From Acidobacteriota bacterium (GTDB taxonomy: Bacteria > Acidobacteriota > Polarisedimenticolia > J045), in the NCBI GenBank assembly GCA_025456425.1, contig JALOKP010000066.1, positions 1-40,024 of the forward strand: 40,024 bases of DNA, written 5' to 3'. Position numbers and translations under genes: made by a program. Under the pieces are notes generated by a model that was given only the letters and a program-made list of their open reading frames with translations, was not told where the DNA came from and made no database searches. Positions 7,689 through 16,340 of this stretch are shown one piece after another. How positions within the stretch are numbered: position 1 is the first letter of the stretch; the number at the start of each line of letters is the position of its first letter.

Positions 7689-8780
7689 ATGGTCACCCGG
7701 CTCGAGATCGGGATCCGTCCCGGCTTCGTCGACAGCCTCGGCGAATCGGTGGCGAAGAAGATCCGCGACTACCTGCACGTCCCCGTCGGCCGCGTCCGCA
7801 CGCGCGACGTCTTCCACGTCGAGCCCGCGCTCCCCGCCGCCGACGCGCTGCGCGTCGCCGACGAGTTCGCCGGGCCGGTCGTCCGCGTCGGCGCGGTCGA
7901 GCGTCTGGTCGACGAGCCTTGCGACGTGGTCGTGTCGGTCGGCTACCGGCCCGGCGTGACCGACCCGGTCGGCAAGTCGGCCAGGGTCGCGATCGAGGAC
8001 CTGCTGGGCCGCCCGCTGGCCGCCAGCGGCGGAGCCGGGGCGGTCTACGCCAGCCGGCTCTATCTGCTCTGCGGCGTCTCGCTCGAGGAAGGGCAGCGGA
8101 TCGCGCGGGAGCTGCTGGCCAACGAGGTGATCGAGCGCACCTCGGTGCAGCACTACCGCGACTGGCTGGCCGCGCCGCCCGACCTGACCGTCCCGCACGT
8201 CGTCGAGGCGCCGCCGCACGCGGTCGAGGCGATCGACCTCGAGGTGAGCGACGAGCGGCTGGCCGCGATCTCGCGCGAGCGCCTGCTGGCGCTGTCGCTG
8301 GACGAGATGCGGACGATCCGCGACTTCTACCGCGAAGCCGGCCGCGACCCGCGGCGGCTCTCGCTGCGCCTGCCGCCGCAGCCGACCGACGTCGAGCTGG
8401 AGTGCCTGGCGCAGACCTGGTCCGAGCACTGCAAGCACAAGATCTTCGCGGCCGAGATCGAGTACGAGGGCGATCGCGCGCCGGAGACGATCCGCTCGCT
8501 GTTCAAGACCTGCATCCGCGGCGCGACCGGGACGATCGACGCGGAGCTGCGCGCGCGCCACGGGAAGAGCTGGCTGGTCTCGGTCTTCGTCGATAACGCC
8601 GGCGTGATTGCCGCGACCGAGCGGCACCACCTGGTCTACAAGGTCGAGACCCACAACTCGCCGTCGGCGCTCGACCCCTACGGCGGCGCGATCACCGGGA
8701 TCGTCGGCGTCAACCGCGCGAGCTGCCGAAGGGGCTGCTGCACCCGCGCCGGATCCGCGACGGCGTGCACCACGGCGTGA
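7689..8780 (+). CDS. purL: phosphoribosylformylglycinamidine synthase PurL, N-terminal part (frame broken near 8717)
   Basis: ATG 7689 follows AAGGA. The first 180 residues form two PurS-like segments (RLEIGIRPGFVDSLGESVAKKI), then the PurL core starts at LSLDEMRTIRDFYREAG with TWSEHCKHKIFAAEI and KVETHNSPSALDPYGGAITGIVGVNR. At about 8717 homology stops: the expected RDPFGTG-type block is absent and the frame runs on to an unrelated 19-residue tail ending at 8780. The remainder of PurL resumes in another frame at 8720. PurL with PurQ converts FGAR, glutamine and ATP to FGAM in purine synthesis. It lies 81 nt after ppk and is probably cotranscribed with purQ. A functional product would need the missing bases, so an assembly or sequencing error is likely. 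Confidence 0.88.
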   Translation: MVTRLEIGIRPGFVDSLGESVAKKIRDYLHVPVGRVRTRDVFHVEPALPAADALRVADEFAGPVVRVGAVERLVDEPCDVVVSVGYRPGVTDPVGKSARVAIEDLLGRPLAASGGAGAVYASRLYLLCGVSLEEGQRIARELLANEVIERTSVQHYRDWLAAPPDLTVPHVVEAPPHAVEAIDLEVSDERLAAISRERLLALSLDEMRTIRDFYREAGRDPRRLSLRLPPQPTDVELECLAQTWSEHCKHKIFAAEIEYEGDRAPETIRSLFKTCIRGATGTIDAELRARHGKSWLVSVFVDNAGVIAATERHHLVYKVETHNSPSALDPYGGAITGIVGVNRASCRRGCCTRAGSATACTTA

Positions 8781-10621
8781 TCGACGGCGGCAACCAGTCG
8801 GGAATCCCCTACGGCCGCGGCTGGGAGTTCTTCGACGAGCGCTACCTGGGCAAGCCCCTGGTCTACTGCGGCACCGTGGGACGGATGCCGGTGACGGTCG
8901 GCGGCCGCCCCGCGGAAGAGAAGGGCGCGCGGCCCGGCGACCGGATCGTGATGGTCGGCGGCCGGATCGGGAAGGACGGGATCCACGGCGCGACCTTCAG
9001 CAGCGCCGAGCTGACGGAAGAGAGCCCGGTCCAGGCGGTCCAGATCGGCGACCCGATCACGCAGAAGATGATGTTCGACTTCCTGCTGGAGGCGCGCGCG
9101 CTGGACCTCTACAGCTCGATCACCGACAACGGCGCGGGCGGGTTGTCGTCGTCGATCGGCGAGATGGCGTCAGCGCCCGGCGGCGCGCGGCTCGACCTGG
9201 CCGCCGCGCCGCTCAAGTACCACGGGCTGGCGCCGTGGGAGATCCTGCTCTCCGAGGCGCAGGAGCGGATGTCGGTCGCCGTCCCGCCGGAGAAGCTGGA
9301 CGCCTTCCTGGAGCTGGCGCGGCGGCGCGAGGTCGAGGCGACCGACCTGGGCGAGTTCACCGCCAGCGGCATCTTCCACGTGCTGCACGGCGAGCGGACG
9401 GTCGCCTGGCTGCCGCTGGCCTTCCTGCACGACGGGCTGCCGCCGATGAAGCTCGTCGCGCGCCACGCGCCGCCGTCCGGCCCCGAGCCGGCGGCGCTGC
9501 CGGAGCCGGCGGACGGCGCCGCGGGGGCGGCGCTCGCGGCGGGCCTCCTGGCGCGCCACAACCTGGCCTCGAACGAGGACCTGGCGCGAACCTACGACCA
9601 CGAGGTCAAGGCGCTGTCGGCGGTCAAGCCGTGGGTCGGCGTCCACCGCGACGTGCCGTCCGATGCCTCGGTGATGTTCGTCGACTACGACGGCCCCACC
9701 GGCTACGCGCTGGCCGAGGGGATCTTCCCGCGCTACTCGGACATCGACGCGCGGGCGATGGCCGAGGCCGGGGTCGACCTCGCAGTGCGCCGGGTGATCG
9801 CCGCCGGCGCCGACCCGGAGCGGATCGCGGCGCTCGACAACTTCTGCTGGCCCGATCCGCTCCCCGGCCCCTCCAACCCCGACGCCGAGCACAAGCTGGC
9901 GCAGTTGGTGCGGGCCTGCCGCGGGCTCCACGACATCTGCGTCGCCTACGGCGTGCCGCTGATCTCGGGCAAGGACTCGATGAAGAACGACGCCGTGGTC
10001 GGCGGCCGGCGGATCAGCATCCCTCCCAGCCTGCTGGTCTCGGCGATCGGGATCGTCTCCGACGCGCGGCGCGCGACGACGCTCGAGGCGCGGCCGCAGG
10101 ACCAGGTGCTGGTGCTGGTCGGCGAGACGCGAGACGAGCTGGGCGGCAGCGAGTGGGCCGCGGCGCGCGGCGTCGCCAGCTACCGCGTGCCGGTCTTCCG
10201 GCCCGAGGTCTGGGCGGCGCGCTACCGCCGCGTGGCCGACGCGATCGCGCGCGGCCTCGCCGGCGCGGCGCACGCGCCGGGGCCGGGCGGGCTGCTCCCG
10301 GCGCTGTTCCGGATGGCGCGGGCCGCCGACGCCGGGCTGACGGTCGACCTGGGGCAGATTCCGGTGGAGCCGGGCCCGGGCGCTCCTCCCGGCTGGGAGG
10401 CGCGGCTGTTCGCCGAATCGGGCGGGCGGTTCCTGCTGGCCTGCGCGCCGGAGCGGCTAGGCGAGCTGCTGGCCGCACTGGGCGACGAGCCGGCGGCGCC
10501 GATCGGGCTGTTCCGGCCGGAGCGGCAGCTGACGCTGACGCTCGCGGGACGCGCGCTGGTCGACGCGCCGCTGGCGCAGCTCACCGCGGCGTGGAAGCGC
10601 GCCGGCGAGGCGCGGGCATGA
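8720..10621 (+). CDS. purL: phosphoribosylformylglycinamidine synthase PurL, C-terminal part
   Basis: PurL homology restarts at 8720 with ELPKGLLHPRRIRDGV, followed by VIDGGNQSGIPYGRGW, LGKPLVYCGTVG, GDRIVMVGGRIGKDGIHGATFSS and SITDNGAGGLSSSIGEMA. The C-terminal half has FCWPDPL and LISGKDSMKND, both typical of PurL. The first ATG in this frame is at 8765, inside a conserved block, so it is not a natural start. Compared with intact relatives about 28 residues are missing between GVNR and ELPKG. The missing length must equal 1 modulo 3 to restore the frame. The stop TGA overlaps the purQ start (ATGA at 10618-10621), so the two are translationally coupled. Confidence 0.9.
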   Translation, partial: ELPKGLLHPRRIRDGVHHGVIDGGNQSGIPYGRGWEFFDERYLGKPLVYCGTVGRMPVTVGGRPAEEKGARPGDRIVMVGGRIGKDGIHGATFSSAELTEESPVQAVQIGDPITQKMMFDFLLEARALDLYSSITDNGAGGLSSSIGEMASAPGGARLDLAAAPLKYHGLAPWEILLSEAQERMSVAVPPEKLDAFLELARRREVEATDLGEFTASGIFHVLHGERTVAWLPLAFLHDGLPPMKLVARHAPPSGPEPAALPEPADGAAGAALAAGLLARHNLASNEDLARTYDHEVKALSAVKPWVGVHRDVPSDASVMFVDYDGPTGYALAEGIFPRYSDIDARAMAEAGVDLAVRRVIAAGADPERIAALDNFCWPDPLPGPSNPDAEHKLAQLVRACRGLHDICVAYGVPLISGKDSMKNDAVVGGRRISIPPSLLVSAIGIVSDARRATTLEARPQDQVLVLVGETRDELGGSEWAAARGVASYRVPVFRPEVWAARYRRVADAIARGLAGAAHAPGPGGLLPALFRMARAADAGLTVDLGQIPVEPGPGAPPGWEARLFAESGGRFLLACAPERLGELLAALGDEPAAPIGLFRPERQLTLTLAGRALVDAPLAQLTAAWKRAGEARA

Positions 10622-11430
10622 GCGGCGCGGTGCAGGTCCTGATCCCGACCGGCCTCGGCCTCAACTGCGAGGCGGAGACGGGGCACGCCTTCCGGAGCTG
10701 TGGCGCCGAGGTCGACCTGGTCCACCTGACCGACCTCTTCACACGCCGCCACCCGCGGCGGATCGCCGACTACCGCGTGCTCGCGGTCGTGGGCGGCTTC
10801 GCCTACGGCGACCACATCGCGGCCGGCTTCGTGCTGGCGACGCGGATCCGCGCCCACCTGCGCGACGACCTCGCGGCCTTCCTGGCGGGCGGCGGGCTGG
10901 TGATCGGGATCTGCAACGGCTTCCAGACGCTGGTCCGGCTCGGCCTGCTCCCGGGACCCGACGCCGGGCCGCACGACTTCGTGCCGCGCGCCGCGCTGAC
11001 CAACAACGACCGGCTCGGCTACCGCAACGCGTGGGTCCGCATGGCGGCCGACCCGGCGTCCCCCTGCCTCTGGACGAAGGGGATGGGGAACTTCGACCTT
11101 CCGGCGCGGCACGGCGAGGGGAAGTTCGTCGTCGAGTCGGAGGCGGTGCTGGACCGGCTCGAGGCGCGCGGCCAGCTCGCGCTGCGCTACGCCGGCCCGG
11201 ACGGCGCCCCGACCGTGGCCTGGCCCGCCAACCCCAACGGTTCGGCCCGCGGCGTGGCCGGGATCTGCGACCCGACCGGACGCGTGCTCGGCCTGATGCC
11301 GCATCCGGACGCGTTCCTGCACGCCTGGCACCATCCGGACTGGCGGCGGAGCGACGACCCGGCCGGCCGGATCGCCCCCGCCGGGCTCGAGATCTTCCGC
11401 CGCGGTGTCGACGCCGCGGCTCGCGCCTGA
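10618..11430 (+). CDS. purQ: FGAM synthase glutaminase subunit PurQ
   Basis: The 270-residue class I glutamine amidotransferase supplies ammonia to PurL. The nucleophile lies in GICNGFQTL (Cys99), the oxyanion region is VVGGFAYGDHIAAG, and the catalytic His is in LMPHPDAFLH. At about 270 residues it is longer than the roughly 225-residue PurQ of Bacillus and resembles the GATase domain of large PurL or the long PurQ found with long PurL in several phyla. It overlaps purL by four bases (ATGA), so no separate ribosome-binding site is expected. Intact and confident; its partner is the broken purL. Confidence 0.94.
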   Translation: MSGAVQVLIPTGLGLNCEAETGHAFRSCGAEVDLVHLTDLFTRRHPRRIADYRVLAVVGGFAYGDHIAAGFVLATRIRAHLRDDLAAFLAGGGLVIGICNGFQTLVRLGLLPGPDAGPHDFVPRAALTNNDRLGYRNAWVRMAADPASPCLWTKGMGNFDLPARHGEGKFVVESEAVLDRLEARGQLALRYAGPDGAPTVAWPANPNGSARGVAGICDPTGRVLGLMPHPDAFLHAWHHPDWRRSDDPAGRIAPAGLEIFRRGVDAAARA

Positions 11431-11482
11431 GCCGCGCCGCGCGCGCCGGACGGGGCGCGCGGCGGGCGGTATCCTCTGGCCC

Positions 11483-14290
11483 GTGCTGTCGCGCGAAGAA
11501 CGGATCCTGGCCGAGCTGCTGGTCTCGCGGGGACGCGTGCCGCGCGACGTGCTGGAGCGGCTCGACGAGGACCGCGCCCGTTCGACCGGCGACCTCTCGC
11601 TGAGCGACCTCCTGGTCGGCCGCGGCCTGCTCGAGCGCGGCGAGGCCGAGCAGCTCGAGCGCGAGGCCGGCGCGCTCGACGCGGCGCTGGGGAGCCCACA
11701 GCCCGGCGGCGGCCGCCTCGGCGAGTTCGTGCTCGGACGCGAAATCGGGCGCGGCGGGATGGGGATCGTCTACGAGGCGGTCCAGGAGCCGCTCGGCCGG
11801 CGCGTCGCGCTCAAGGTCCTGTCGGCCGCGGCGGCGCTCGACGCCCAGCAGATCGAGCGCTTTGCTCGCGAAGCCCGCGCCGCGGCGCGGCTCGACCATC
11901 CCGGGATCGTGCGCGTCATCACCTCGGGCGATGCGGCGGGGCTGCGCTACTTCGCGATGGACCTGGTCGACGGGGAGGGGCTCGACCGCCGGATCGCCGC
12001 CGGCCCGCTGCACCCGGGCGAGGCGCTGGCCATCGCGCTGCAGGTCGCCGGGGCGCTGGCGGCGGCGCACGGCGCGGGGCTCGTCCACCGCGACATCAAG
12101 CCCTCGAACATCCTGCTGGACCGCGAGGGGCGCGCGCGGCTGGCCGACTTCGGACTGGTCCACGACCACGCCGCGGTCTCGATCACGCGCTCGGCCTCGG
12201 TGCTGGGGACGCCGGCGTACATGTCGCCCGAGCAGGCGAAGGGCGAGCCGGCGGCGCCGGAGCACGACGTCTACGCGCTGGGCGCGGTACTGTTCGCGAT
12301 GCTGGCCGGGAGGCCGCCCTTCCCCGGCGACCATCCCAGCGCGGTGCTGTCGCAGCTGCTGACGGTCCCGGCGCCGCGATTGCGCGAGGTCGCGCCGGAG
12401 ACGCCCGCGGCGCTCGCGGCGGTGGTCGACCGCGCGCTGGACCGGAACCCGGGCGCGCGCTACCGGTCGGCCGCGGAGTTCGCGTCCGACCTGGAGCGCG
12501 TCCGGCAGGGCGAGGCCCCGGAGGCCGTGCGCCGGCAGCGCCAGCGCGCGCTGGGGCGGGCGCTGCGCCGGGTCGGGGCCGCGGCCGCGGCGGTCGCGCT
12601 GGTGGGCGCGGTCGGCTTCGCGGTCCGCGCGGCGTGGCACGCCACGAGCGGGGCCGGCTCCGCGCGCGGTCCCACCCTCGAGCACCTGCGGCGCGCGACC
12701 GACCTGCCGGGCGCCGAGTCGTATCCCTCGCTCTCCGCCAACGGGAAGGCACTCGCCTTCGTCCACGGCTCGGGCGCGGCGATGGACGTCTACCTCGACC
12801 GGCTCGAGGCGCGCTCCCCCGTCAACCTGACCGCGGCCTGCCCGCAGGTCGACTCGCACCCGGCGCTCTCACCCGACGGGAATCAGGTCGCCTACGCCTC
12901 CGAGTGCGGCGGCGGCGGGCTGTTCGTCGTGCCGGCCGGCGGCGGAACGCCACGCCGGATCGCGCCGCGCGGGTTCCACCCGGCCTGGTCGCCGGACGGC
13001 CGCCAGCTCGCGTTCTCGCTGCGGCCCGACCGCGGCTTCTCGCTGGGCTGGCTCAAGTCGGAGAGCGAGATCCGCGTGCTCGACCTCGCAACCGGTTCCG
13101 AGCGGACGGTCGCTGCCGACGGCGGTGTTCAGCCGGCCTGGTCGCCGGACGGCCGGCTCATCGCCTATCGCGTCCCGCGCGGCGACGCGCCGGGCCTGCG
13201 GGTCGTGCGGGCGGACGGCACGGCTGCGCCGACGCGGATCGTGACCGGCGACCCCGAAGCGCGCGATGTCCATTGGGCCGCCGACGGCGCGGGCCTGTTC
13301 TTCGCAGGGCCGCGAACCGGCGTGATCAACCTCTGGTTCGTGCCGCTCGACCCGGAGACGGGAGGCGAGGCCGGGCCTGCGGACATCGTGGTGACACCGA
13401 CCGACGAGGTGCTGCAGTCGCCCGCTGCCTCGCGCGACGGGCGGCTGCTGGCCTTCACTTCCTGGCGCATCGCCGCGTCGATCGTGCGGCTGCCGATCGT
13501 CCCGGCCACCTTCCAGCCGACCGGACCGCCGGCCCGCCTCTCCGGGACCTCGCGCGTCGAGTCGATGCCGGACCTCTCACCCGACGGGCGGCGCGTGGTT
13601 TACATCGCGCAGGACAGCCGCTTCGACCTCTGGACGATGGCCGTCGACGGGACCGAGCAGCAGCGCCTGACCAACGACGGTTACGAGGAGCACGATCCGC
13701 GCTGGTCGCCCGATGGCTCGCGCATCGCCTTCGTCAGCAACCGCAGCGGGACTTTCGAGGTTTTCGTGATCGACGCGGCGGGTGGCGAGCCGCGCCGCGT
13801 GACGCGCTGCGCCAAGGGGCGCGCCAGCATGCCGGTCTGGTCGCCCGACGGGCGGCGGATCGCGTTCCTGGCCCAGGATGCCGGGCTGTTCGTGGTCGAC
13901 GCCGAAGCGGTCGAGGCGCCGGGAGAGCCGCTGCTCGACGCCGGGGGCCGCGCCCCGAACTTCTTCCCCGGCGACTGGTCGCGCGACGGCCAGCGGCTCG
14001 TCGGGACCGACGGGCGGCTCGTGGTCTATTCGTTCGACGATCATTCGCTCGCGACGCTGGACGTTCCGGCCACGACCAGTACCTGGCTTCCCGACGGCCG
14101 GATTCTCGCCGGGAGTGCGTCGCGGTTCCGGGTCGTCGATCCGCGGGACGGCTCGACAGTCGCGGACCTGCCGGCTGGCGGGAGCACCCTCGTCGCGCCG
14201 CACGTTTCGCTGGCCCCGGATCGCCGCTCGCTGGTCTACAGCGTCTCCGACAGCGAGGCGGACATCTGGGTCGGGGACCTTCGCCGCTGA
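11483..14290 (+). CDS. transmembrane Ser/Thr protein kinase with extracytoplasmic TolB/PD40 beta-propeller
   Basis: I read 935 residues from GTG 11483; an in-frame GTG at 11405 would overlap purQ, so the later one is preferred although its ribosome-binding site is weak. A small helical N-terminal segment (1-70) precedes a complete kinase domain: glycine loop GRGGMG (89-94), Lys111 in ALKVL, HRD at 202-204 with IKPSNILL, DFG 222-224, and SPEQ 248-251. A single membrane helix lies at about 365-382. The remaining 540 residues are PD40/TolB-type WSPDGRQLAF repeats forming one or more propellers outside the cytoplasm. This Hanks-type kinase-propeller architecture is abundant in Acidobacteriota. 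The ligand and phosphorylation targets cannot be read from the sequence. Confidence 0.93.
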   Translation: MLSREERILAELLVSRGRVPRDVLERLDEDRARSTGDLSLSDLLVGRGLLERGEAEQLEREAGALDAALGSPQPGGGRLGEFVLGREIGRGGMGIVYEAVQEPLGRRVALKVLSAAAALDAQQIERFAREARAAARLDHPGIVRVITSGDAAGLRYFAMDLVDGEGLDRRIAAGPLHPGEALAIALQVAGALAAAHGAGLVHRDIKPSNILLDREGRARLADFGLVHDHAAVSITRSASVLGTPAYMSPEQAKGEPAAPEHDVYALGAVLFAMLAGRPPFPGDHPSAVLSQLLTVPAPRLREVAPETPAALAAVVDRALDRNPGARYRSAAEFASDLERVRQGEAPEAVRRQRQRALGRALRRVGAAAAAVALVGAVGFAVRAAWHATSGAGSARGPTLEHLRRATDLPGAESYPSLSANGKALAFVHGSGAAMDVYLDRLEARSPVNLTAACPQVDSHPALSPDGNQVAYASECGGGGLFVVPAGGGTPRRIAPRGFHPAWSPDGRQLAFSLRPDRGFSLGWLKSESEIRVLDLATGSERTVAADGGVQPAWSPDGRLIAYRVPRGDAPGLRVVRADGTAAPTRIVTGDPEARDVHWAADGAGLFFAGPRTGVINLWFVPLDPETGGEAGPADIVVTPTDEVLQSPAASRDGRLLAFTSWRIAASIVRLPIVPATFQPTGPPARLSGTSRVESMPDLSPDGRRVVYIAQDSRFDLWTMAVDGTEQQRLTNDGYEEHDPRWSPDGSRIAFVSNRSGTFEVFVIDAAGGEPRRVTRCAKGRASMPVWSPDGRRIAFLAQDAGLFVVDAEAVEAPGEPLLDAGGRAPNFFPGDWSRDGQRLVGTDGRLVVYSFDDHSLATLDVPATTSTWLPDGRILAGSASRFRVVDPRDGSTVADLPAGGSTLVAPHVSLAPDRRSLVYSVSDSEADIWVGDLRR

Positions 14291-14393
14291 GCCGTTCCCG
14301 GGACGGCCGCACAGCCGCCCCCGGCGCGGCCGCAGATCGACCCCCGCCGGGCCCACCAACCGTTGTAGAGTGCGCGGCGAGGAGGACTCCCCC

Positions 14394-14957
14394 ATGCCGT
14401 TTCTGTCGCTCTGGCTGCCGGTCGTGGTCGCGACGGTGGTCGTGTGGATCGTCAGTGCGCTGATCTGGATGCTGCTCGGCTACCACAACAAGGACTTCCG
14501 GAAGTTCCCCGACGAGGAGCGGTTCCGCGCGCTCTACGGGGACGGGAAGATCGCACCGGGGCAGTACGTGACGCCGTATTGGCAGGACGCGAAGGGTAAG
14601 GACGACAAGGAGTTCATGAAGCGCTTCGAGGGCGGTCCGGTCGGGCTGCTCGTGGTGGGCCGGAACGGCCAGCCGAACATGGGCCGGAACATGGCGCTCT
14701 CGCTCCTCTTCTACTTCGTCGTCAGCTTCATCGTCGCCTACATCGCGCGGCACACGCTGAGCTTCACGACCGATTCCCACACCGTGATGCGCGTCACCGG
14801 GACGATCGCCGTGGCGATCTACGCGCTGGCCGGCATTCCCGACTCGATTTGGTTCTGGCGGCCCTGGTCGGTGACGCTGAAGAACTGCTTCGACGGCGTG
14901 ATCTACGGCCTCGTCACCGGCGCGACCTTCATGCTGCTGTGGCCGGCGGCGCACTAG
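14394..14957 (+). CDS. conserved inner-membrane protein, four predicted helices
   Basis: The 187-residue protein starts at ATG 14394 after a strong GAGGAGGA. Membrane segments are at about 4-28, 98-120, 131-152 and 163-184; a soluble segment of about 70 residues between helices 1 and 2 holds YHNKDFRKFPDEERFRALYG and several charged residues. I do not recognise a named family with confidence. It lies 103 nt after the kinase gene and overlaps the probable start of the methyltransferase gene by about 19 nt, suggesting cotranscription with the latter. Confidence 0.85.
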   Translation: MPFLSLWLPVVVATVVVWIVSALIWMLLGYHNKDFRKFPDEERFRALYGDGKIAPGQYVTPYWQDAKGKDDKEFMKRFEGGPVGLLVVGRNGQPNMGRNMALSLLFYFVVSFIVAYIARHTLSFTTDSHTVMRVTGTIAVAIYALAGIPDSIWFWRPWSVTLKNCFDGVIYGLVTGATFMLLWPAAH

Positions 14958-15877
14958 ACCTGCTGAACGCGGCGCCCGCGCTCCTGGCCGAGGGATCGGT
15001 CGTGGAGCGCGTGCGACGCGGCGCGCCGGGAGCGCTCCACCTCGAGCTGCTGACCGCGGCGTTGGCGCTGGAGCCCGCCGGGCGGGCGCTGCTCGAGCCG
15101 ATCTGGCGCGGATACCTCGCGGTCGCGCGCTCGGCCGGGCTGCCGATCGTGCTGCTGACGCCGACCTGGCGGGCGAACCGCGACACGGTGGCGCGGGCCG
15201 GGCTCTCCGGCGAGGCGCTCTCCCGCGCGAACGTGGCGGTCCTCGAGGCGCTGCGCCGCGAGCACGCCGCGGCGGGCGGCGGGCCCGTGCTGGTCGCGGG
15301 GCTGCTCGGGCCGGCGGGCGACGCGTACGACCCGTGGGCCGCGCTGGGCGAGCGCGAGGCGGCCGGGCTGCACGGGTGGCAGGCCCGGCAGCTGGCCGGG
15401 GCGGGCGTGGATCTCCTGACCGCCCAGACGCTCCCCGCGCTGTCCGAGGCGCGCGGCCTCGCGCGGGCGATGGCCGGGGCGGGTCTTCCCTACCTGCTGA
15501 GCTTCATCGTCCGGCCGGCCGGCGAGCTGCTGGACGGAACGCCGCTGGACGACGCGATCGCAGCGATCGACCGCGACGCGCGGCCCGCACCCGTCGCGTA
15601 CACGATCAACTGCGTCCACCCCGACCCGTGCCGGGCCGCGCTGGCGGCAGTGCGTTCGCGTGCGCCGCATGCCCTGGACCGGGTGCTCGGACTGCAGGCG
15701 AACGGCTCGGCGCTGCCGCCGGAGGCGCTCGACGGCGCGGACGCGCTGCACTCCGACCCGCCGGGAACGTGGGGCGCGGCCATGGCCGGGTTGCGGCGGG
15801 ATTTCGGCCTGCGCCTGCTCGGCGGCTGCTGCGGCACCGACGAGCGCCACATCGCGGCGATCGCCGCGCACCTGTAG
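14939..15877 (+). CDS. homocysteine S-methyltransferase family protein
   Basis: About 312 residues if the GTG at 14939 is used; it overlaps the membrane-protein gene. Later GTGs at 15002 or 15011 would cut into ALLAEGSVVERVRR, which I judge native, so the earlier start is preferred without a clear ribosome-binding site. The TIM-barrel family transfers a methyl group from S-methylmethionine, betaine or a similar donor to homocysteine, or performs related chemistry. Zinc ligands are visible as Cys in YTINCVHP and the pair in LLGGCCGTDERHI. LLTPTWRANRDTV is characteristic of a branch that is not well characterised. Intact C-terminus. Substrate uncertain. Confidence 0.85.
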   Translation: MAGGALDLLNAAPALLAEGSVVERVRRGAPGALHLELLTAALALEPAGRALLEPIWRGYLAVARSAGLPIVLLTPTWRANRDTVARAGLSGEALSRANVAVLEALRREHAAAGGGPVLVAGLLGPAGDAYDPWAALGEREAAGLHGWQARQLAGAGVDLLTAQTLPALSEARGLARAMAGAGLPYLLSFIVRPAGELLDGTPLDDAIAAIDRDARPAPVAYTINCVHPDPCRAALAAVRSRAPHALDRVLGLQANGSALPPEALDGADALHSDPPGTWGAAMAGLRRDFGLRLLGGCCGTDERHIAAIAAHL

Positions 15878-15912
15878 CCAGGCGCCCGGCCGGGGGGGTG
15901 CGGCGCGGGGGG

Positions 15913-15966
15913 CCGGCGGGAGGGGCGCCGCGCGGGAGACCGACGGGAGGGGCGCGGCGCGGTCCA
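15913..15966. repeat. 27-nt tandem duplication in the intergenic region
   Basis: Two adjacent 27-nt units (15913-15939 and 15940-15966) share CGGGAGGGGCGC and GCGCGG with few differences. The surrounding bases are nearly pure G/C. No coding capacity is apparent. Confidence 0.6.
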
Positions 15967-16000
15967 GGGCCCCTGGGACTCGGCCTGGCCGCCACCCGCG

Positions 16001-16220
16001 GGAACAGAGCCGGGCCGAATGCACCTCCGGAGGAACGGAGCAGGGCTAAGTGCACCTCGCGTGTGCCGCCGCAGCGCTCCGGCGGCGAAATCGCGCCATT
16101 TGAGGCGGTTTCGGCCGGCGGAATCCGACCCCGGGGAGCGATTTGGACGAATCCGGGCTACGGGTGGTGCACACAAGGCGGCTCCGTTCCTTCAGTTGTG
16201 CATTCGACCCGGCTCTCTTT
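16001..16220. repeat. 220-nt palindromic element with two-unit inverted arms (MITE-like or structured RNA)
   Basis: The left arm (16003-16059) and the reverse complement of the right arm (16166-16218) align over about 55 nt with roughly 42 identities. Each arm contains two related units: GAAC-GAGC-N-GGGC with TGCACC begins at 16002 and again at 16033 in the left arm (19 of 24 identical). The centre (16061-16160) holds smaller dyads, for example GCCGCCG/CGGCGGC at 16065-16086 and GAAATCGC-GCC with GGCGGTTTC at 16087-16111. It lies between the 3' ends of convergent genes. I see no gene in it. It could be a non-autonomous mobile element or a structured transcript. Confidence 0.65.
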
Positions 16221-16340
16221 CGGGAGCGGCGGAACCGGAAGCGGGACCGGCGTCGGAACCGGGCGCGGATCCGGAGGACGGAGCGGGTCCCGGAGCGGAC
16301 TCGGCAGCGGGCCCGGCCCCCGCGGACTGCGCCGCTCCGC
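16221..16340. repeat. low-complexity GGAACCGG-type tract
   Basis: Degenerate short repeats of GGAnCCGG and GGAGCGG fill the last 120 nt before the FIST gene stop. Every frame yields only Gly/Ser/Arg-rich or Arg-rich low-complexity peptides, so I treat it as non-coding. Together with 15878-16220 it forms the only gene-free stretch longer than 300 nt in the window. Confidence 0.5.

Noticed and set aside
5430-8654. Minus-strand frame of over 1000 codons opposite ppk and purL
   Set aside because: The peptide is Arg/Asp/Val/Leu-rich without motifs, and both plus-strand genes have complete catalytic signatures.
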